8,724 nucleotides of DNA from Chloroflexota bacterium (GTDB lineage: Bacteria > Chloroflexota > Anaerolineae > B4-G1 > DUEL01). The stretch covers positions 1 through 8,724 of the forward strand of contig JAGHZG010000045.1 in assembly GCA_017743275.1 (NCBI GenBank), given 5' to 3'. The translations under genes and the position numbers were made by a program. Below the pieces are notes generated by a model. It did not search any database. It had not been told where the DNA came from and saw nothing but the letters and a program-made list of their open reading frames with translations. This document shows positions 5,689 to 8,724 of the stretch, in pieces; within the stretch, counting starts at the first letter, position 1; the number at the start of each line of letters is the position of its first letter.

Positions 5689-6309
5689 CTACCCCAGAAT
5701 GGACTCTATCACCTGCAGGGCGCCCAGCGGCATGACCACTTTTTCGTACTGCAGCAGGTCGCGGATGTTCAGGTAACTGGCGTGGAGCGTCTTCACCTTC
5801 GGCAGGTTGCGCACGGACTTCTCCACCGTCTCATTGCGCCCCGGCAGGAGAATCAGGGCGTTCTCCCCCACATTCAGCCGGGTCAACACCTCCCGCATCT
5901 CCCGTGTCTTCGGCTCGGGCAACTCCAGACGGTCCACCACCACGATCTGCTGCTGACCGGCCTTCACGCTGAGGGCACTGCGCAGAGCGGCCCGACGCAT
6001 CTTTTTGGGCATCCGTTGCTCGTAACTGCGCGGCTTGGGCCCGTGCGCGATACCGCCGCCGACGAAAATGGGCGCATTCCGGCTGCCGTGACGGGCCCGC
6101 CCCGTCCCCTTCTGCCGATACCACTTGGCCGTGGTCCGGTTGACCTCCCCGCGGGTCTTGGTTTTGTGGGTGCCCAGGCGGGCGTTGGCCAGTTGCCGCA
6201 CCAGCGCCTGGTGCATCAACGGCACGTTGATCGGCGCCTCAAAGATGTCGGGCCGCAACTCTATCTCGTCCACCTGCTGCCCGCTCATGTTCCAGACGGG
6301 AACCTTCAT
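5689..6309 (-). CDS. rplD: Ribosomal protein uL4 (L4)
   Basis: Globular 50S protein with a long loop reaching into the exit tunnel; in E. coli it also represses its own operon. The 206-residue product shows LMHQALVRQLANARLGTHKTKTRGEV, the extended basic loop with WYRQKGTGRARHGSRNAPIFVGGGIAHGP (about residues 63-91), then KKMRRAALRSALSVKA, VVVDRLELPEPKTREM and VKTLHASYLNIRDLLQYEKVVMP in its C-terminal half. Length is usual (about 200-210). The ribosome-binding site AGGGGG before ATG 6309 is the last unit of a heptamer array. No E. coli-type L4 leader can be assessed, as the operon start lies outside the window. Confidence 0.96.
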   Translation of the reverse strand: MKVPVWNMSGQQVDEIELRPDIFEAPINVPLMHQALVRQLANARLGTHKTKTRGEVNRTTAKWYRQKGTGRARHGSRNAPIFVGGGIAHGPKPRSYEQRMPKKMRRAALRSALSVKAGQQQIVVVDRLELPEPKTREMREVLTRLNVGENALILLPGRNETVEKSVRNLPKVKTLHASYLNIRDLLQYEKVVMPLGALQVIESILG

Positions 6310-6311
6310 AT

Positions 6312-6346
6312 CTACCCCCTACTCCCTACTCCTTACTTCCTACTCC
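6312..6346. repeat. Five GGAGTAG-type heptamers in the rplC-rplD spacer
   Basis: In mRNA sense the units are GGAGTAG, GAAGTAA, GGAGTAG, GGAGTAG and GGGGTAG in perfect register, ending 2 nt before the rplD ATG. The last unit supplies the purine-rich ribosome-binding site. Same repeat family as the arrays before rpsS and rplV. Confidence 0.92.
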
Positions 6347-6349
6347 GTT

Positions 6350-7039
6350 CTACCCCCTGCGCAGTTCCTTCGTCTTTCGGGCCTGCTTGATCATCACCAG
6401 GCTCCCCCGGTGTCCCGGGACGGCCCCGCGCACCGCCAGCAGATTCCGCTCCGGGTCCACCATGACGACCTCCAGGTTCTGCACCGTCACCCGCGCGCCG
6501 CCCATGCGGCCGGGCATCCGCAGTCCCTTCAGCACCCGACCGGGCGTCGTGGTGGCGCCGATGGAGCCATGGCGGCGTTCCCGGTCCGACTGGCCGTGGG
6601 TCTTGGGCTGGCGGTTGAAGCCGTAGCGCTTGATGCCACCAGCGAACCCGCGCCCTTTAGAGGTGCCAACCACATCCACCCGGTCGCCGATCTGGAAGAC
6701 GTCCACGGTGATTTTCTCGCCCTCAGCGGGTGCCTCTTCCGGCCTCACGCGGAACTCCCGCAGGCGGCGGAGCGGCCCGGGTATCCCCTTCAGCACCCGC
6801 CGGCGCGGGTGGGCGGAGTCGCTCCTCAGCAGGCCCAGGTGGCCCAGTTGCCCGCGCGTCAGGCGGGAAGGCTTCACCGGCTCAAACCCCAACTGCACCG
6901 CGCTGTAGCCGTCCCGCTCCGGCGTCTTGACCTGAGTGACCCAACAGGGTCCGGCCTCAATCACCGTCACCGGGATCGCCTCTCCTTCGGCGGTAAACAG
7001 AGTCGTCATTCCCACTTTTTTCCCCAGAATTCCTTTCAC
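6350..7039 (-). CDS. rplC: Ribosomal protein uL3 (L3)
   Basis: One of the first proteins to bind 23S rRNA; its central loop reaches the peptidyl-transferase centre. The 229-residue product starts MKGILGKKVGMTTLF and has the VTVIEAGPCWVTQVKT strand, VDVVGTSKGRGFAGGIKRYGF, the long central loop through THGQSDRERRHGSIGATTTPGRVLKGLRMPGRMGG, and VTVQNLEVVMVDPERNLLAVRGAVPG. A GTG at 7048 would add three residues but sits directly against GGAGGA; GTG 7039 has AGGAG eight nt upstream and matches the conserved N-terminus, so it is chosen. It is about 20 residues longer than the E. coli protein, as in many phyla. Confidence 0.95.
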   Translation of the reverse strand: MKGILGKKVGMTTLFTAEGEAIPVTVIEAGPCWVTQVKTPERDGYSAVQLGFEPVKPSRLTRGQLGHLGLLRSDSAHPRRRVLKGIPGPLRRLREFRVRPEEAPAEGEKITVDVFQIGDRVDVVGTSKGRGFAGGIKRYGFNRQPKTHGQSDRERRHGSIGATTTPGRVLKGLRMPGRMGGARVTVQNLEVVMVDPERNLLAVRGAVPGHRGSLVMIKQARKTKELRRG

Positions 7040-7100
7040 GATCCTCACTCCTCCATGGGACTGTCAGCCCTGGGATGGACTGCATCATCCCGGCGATCAG

Positions 7101-7169
7101 GATACAAGGATACAAGGGATACAAGGGCGTAAAGCCCCCGCCCCTTGTCTACTTGTTTCCTTGTCTACT
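7101..7169. repeat. Short tandem and spaced repeats in the rpsJ-rplC spacer
   Basis: On the + strand GATACAAG occurs three times (7101-7108, 7109-7116, 7118-7125), and CCTTGTCTACT occurs twice (7143-7153, 7159-7169), the second copy overlapping the rpsJ stop codon. The unit is 8-9 nt rather than 7. The 128-nt gap is the longest between two ribosomal-protein genes here; its other part (7040-7100) shows nothing recognisable besides the rplC ribosome-binding site. Confidence 0.75.
7121..7148 (-). other. Hairpin in the rpsJ-rplC spacer
   Basis: ACAAGGGCG (7121-7129) pairs with CGCCCTTGT in the other arm (7139-7148) apart from one bulged base, leaving a 9-nt loop. In the mRNA a T-containing but not continuous T-rich repeat follows, so an intrinsic terminator is possible but weak. 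Partial attenuation between tuf-rpsJ and the rest of the operon is conceivable. Confidence 0.45.
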
Positions 7170-7476
7170 ACAACTTAATTTCTATGTCCACCCCCGCGGG
7201 CAGGTTGAGCCGCATCAGCGCATCTATGGTCTTGTTATCCGGCTCCAGGACGTCAATCAGTCGCTTGTGCGTCCGGATTTCAAAGTGCTCGTGGGAGTCT
7301 TTGTCAATGAAGGTGGACCGGCGCACGGTGAAGCGCTCTATCTGGGTCGGCAGCGGGATGGGGCCGACGACGGTCGCTCCCGTGCGCTCGGCCGCCTCCA
7401 CGATGCGCCGGGCCGACTCATCCAGCACGCGGTGATCGTACGCCTTCAGGCGGATCCGAATCTTCTGCTTGGCCAT
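7168..7476 (-). CDS. rpsJ: Ribosomal protein uS10 (S10, NusE)
   Basis: Assembles into the 30S head and, as NusE with NusB, takes part in transcription antitermination. The 102-residue product is the standard length and contains [39 protein letters not shown] and the C-terminal [35 protein letters not shown] split around residue 70. The ATG lies 8 nt after the tuf stop with no clear Shine-Dalgarno in the gap, so it may depend on ribosomes finishing tuf. The tuf-rpsJ junction fuses the str and S10 operons. Confidence 0.97.
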   Translation of the reverse strand: MAKQKIRIRLKAYDHRVLDESARRIVEAAERTGATVVGPIPLPTQIERFTVRRSTFIDKDSHEHFEIRTHKRLIDVLEPDNKTIDALMRLNLPAGVDIEIKL

Positions 7477-7484
7477 GGACGCGC

Positions 7485-8702
7485 TTAGTCCAGAATCTTG
7501 GTGATGACGCCCGCGCCGACGGTCAAGCCGCCCTCCCGGATGGCGAAGCGGGAGCCCTGCTCCAGCGCGACCGGCTCAATCAGTTCCACCATCAGGTTGA
7601 CGTCGTCGCCGGGCATGACCATCTCCACACCCTCGGGCAGGGTGATGGTCCCCGTCACGTCGGTGGTGCGGATGTAGAACTGAGGCCGGTAGCCGGAGAA
7701 GAAGGCCTTGTGCCGCCCACCCTCCTCCTTGCGGAGGACGTAGACCTGGGCCTCAAACTTCCGGTGGGGCGTGATGGAGCCCGGTGCCGCCACGACCATA
7801 CCGCGGGAGACCTCGTCCTTGCCCACACCGCGCAGGAGGAGACCGGCGTTGTCGCCCGCCACCACCTTGTCCAGTTTCTTGCGGAACATCTCCATGTCGG
7901 TGACGACGGTTCGGATGGGCCGGTCGCGCAGGCCGACAATCTCCACTTCGCTCATCGGCACCAGCGTGCCCCGCTCCACACGACCGGTGACGACCGTACC
8001 GCGCCCCTTGATGCTGAAGACGTCCTCAATGGGCATCAGGAACGGCTTATCCTCCTCGCGCACCGGGGTGGGGATGTACTCGTCCACCACGCGCATCAGT
8101 TCCCAGATGCACTGGTATTCCGGCGCGTTCGGGTCGGTGCTGGTGGATTGAAGGGCCTTCAGGGCGGAGCCGCGCACAATGGGTGTCTCGTCGCCCGGGA
8201 AGCCGTAGGAGGTCAGCAGTTCCCGCAGTTCCAGTTCCACCAGTTCCAGCAGTTCCTCGTCCTCCATCAGGTCTACCTTGTTCAGGAAGACCACCATGGC
8301 TGGGACGTTCACCTGCCGGGCCAGCAGCACGTGCTCCCGGGTCTGGGGCATCGGGCCATCGGCCGCGGAGACGACCAGGATGGCCCCGTCCATCTGGGCC
8401 GCGCCGGTAATCATGTTCTTGATGTAGTCCCGGTGGCCGGGGCAGTCCACGTGGGCGTAGTGCCGCTTTTCGGTCTCGTACTCCACGTGGGCAATGGCAA
8501 CGGTCAGGATTTTCGTCGCATCCCGGCGGAACATCTTCGCGTCCGCCTTGGCGACCTCGTCGTAGGACTTGTACTCCGCCATGCCCTTCATGGCCAGCAC
8601 TTTGGTAATGGCCGCCGTCAGCGTGGTCTTGCCATGGTCAATATGTCCGATGGTCCCCACGTTTACGTGCGGCTTTTCACGGACGAACTTTGGTTTTGCC
8701 AT
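7485..8702 (-). CDS. tuf: Elongation factor Tu
   Basis: GTPase that delivers aminoacyl-tRNA to the ribosomal A site. The 405-residue product is complete. The G domain has the P-loop GHIDHGKT (19-26), DCPGH (86-90, with the catalytic histidine at 90), NKVD (141-144) and GSAL (178-181); the two beta-barrel domains follow, ending [19 protein letters not shown]. Switch I is non-canonical: [17 protein letters not shown] (59-75) replaces the usual EEKARGITI form, but the magnesium-binding threonine (67) is kept. DCPGHRDY instead of DCPGHADY is also unusual and fits Chloroflexota in my recollection. The start is ATG 8702; upstream codons come from adapter. GAG just before the ATG may be the remnant of its ribosome-binding site. 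Confidence 0.97.
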   Translation of the reverse strand: MAKPKFVREKPHVNVGTIGHIDHGKTTLTAAITKVLAMKGMAEYKSYDEVAKADAKMFRRDATKILTVAIAHVEYETEKRHYAHVDCPGHRDYIKNMITGAAQMDGAILVVSAADGPMPQTREHVLLARQVNVPAMVVFLNKVDLMEDEELLELVELELRELLTSYGFPGDETPIVRGSALKALQSTSTDPNAPEYQCIWELMRVVDEYIPTPVREEDKPFLMPIEDVFSIKGRGTVVTGRVERGTLVPMSEVEIVGLRDRPIRTVVTDMEMFRKKLDKVVAGDNAGLLLRGVGKDEVSRGMVVAAPGSITPHRKFEAQVYVLRKEEGGRHKAFFSGYRPQFYIRTTDVTGTITLPEGVEMVMPGDDVNLMVELIEPVALEQGSRFAIREGGLTVGAGVITKILD

Positions 8703-8705
8703 CTC

Positions 8706-8724
8706 CTGTCTCTTATACACATCT
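8706..8724. other. Tn5/Nextera mosaic-end adapter at the contig end
   Basis: The final 19 bases are CTGTCTCTTATACACATCT, the transposase mosaic end used in tagmentation libraries. They are not genomic. Reading through them on the minus strand gives the spurious N-terminal residues MYKRQ ahead of EF-Tu. Confidence 0.96.

Noticed and set aside
8495..8570. EF-Tu switch I region as a frameshift or assembly error
   Set aside because: Neither alternative frame gives the usual RGITI sequence, length is consistent with the rest of the domain, and the key threonine aligns.
8703..8720. N-terminal extension of EF-Tu beginning MYKRQE
   Set aside because: Nearly all of it is encoded by the Tn5 mosaic-end adapter; the conserved MAKPKF start is at 8702.

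Overview
The window is one nearly unbroken run of ribosomal-protein genes, all on the minus strand, so transcription runs from high to low coordinates. In transcription order: tuf (EF-Tu), rpsJ (S10), rplC (L3), rplD (L4), rplW (L23), rplB (L2), rpsS (S19), rplV (L22), rpsC (S3), a two-gene toxin-antitoxin (TA) cassette, rplP (L16), rpmC (L29), rpsQ (S17), rplN (L14), rplX (L24), rplE (L5), and a cut-off non-ribosomal gene at the left edge. This is the end of a str operon joined to the S10 operon and the start of spc. The organism is a high-GC bacterium. Features of L23 (MHLYEV start), EF-Tu (DCPGHRDY instead of DCPGHADY) and a zinc-finger L24 suggest Chloroflexota, but that is inference from remembered family patterns, not from a search.

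The ribosomal genes look complete and functional. Several starts need correcting from the longest reading frame: tuf at 8702, rplC at GTG 7039, rplB at GTG 5380 and rplE at ATG 679. rpsC starts with TTG.

Two places break the classical gene order. Between rpsC and rplP (about 2402-3008) sits a Phd/YefM-like antitoxin and a RelE/ParE-family toxin. The toxin frame is broken by one base exactly at a CCCTTTC heptamer, and the rest of the toxin is intact in the -1 frame. The toxin DNA is about 45% GC against roughly 65% in the flanking genes. After rplE, where rpsN (S14) is expected, a gene with its own good ribosome-binding site begins instead and runs off the window; its first 42 residues resemble small proteins I loosely associate with RelE/barnase-like nuclease folds.

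The other unusual feature is the spacers. Neighbouring ribosomal genes are either tightly packed (4-nt overlap to 8-nt gap) or separated by 40-128 nt. Every longer ribosomal gap holds short tandem repeats, mostly with a 7-nt unit. A GGAGTAG-type heptamer fills three gaps, NATYGCN another, GATTGCA/AATTCAA another, AGAATCR another, and an 8-9 nt GATACAAG repeat the last. Several arrays run straight into the Shine-Dalgarno sequence of the next gene.

The last 19 bases (8706-8724) match the Tn5/Nextera mosaic end. The window therefore ends in sequencing adapter, and the apparent N-terminal extension of EF-Tu is an artefact.
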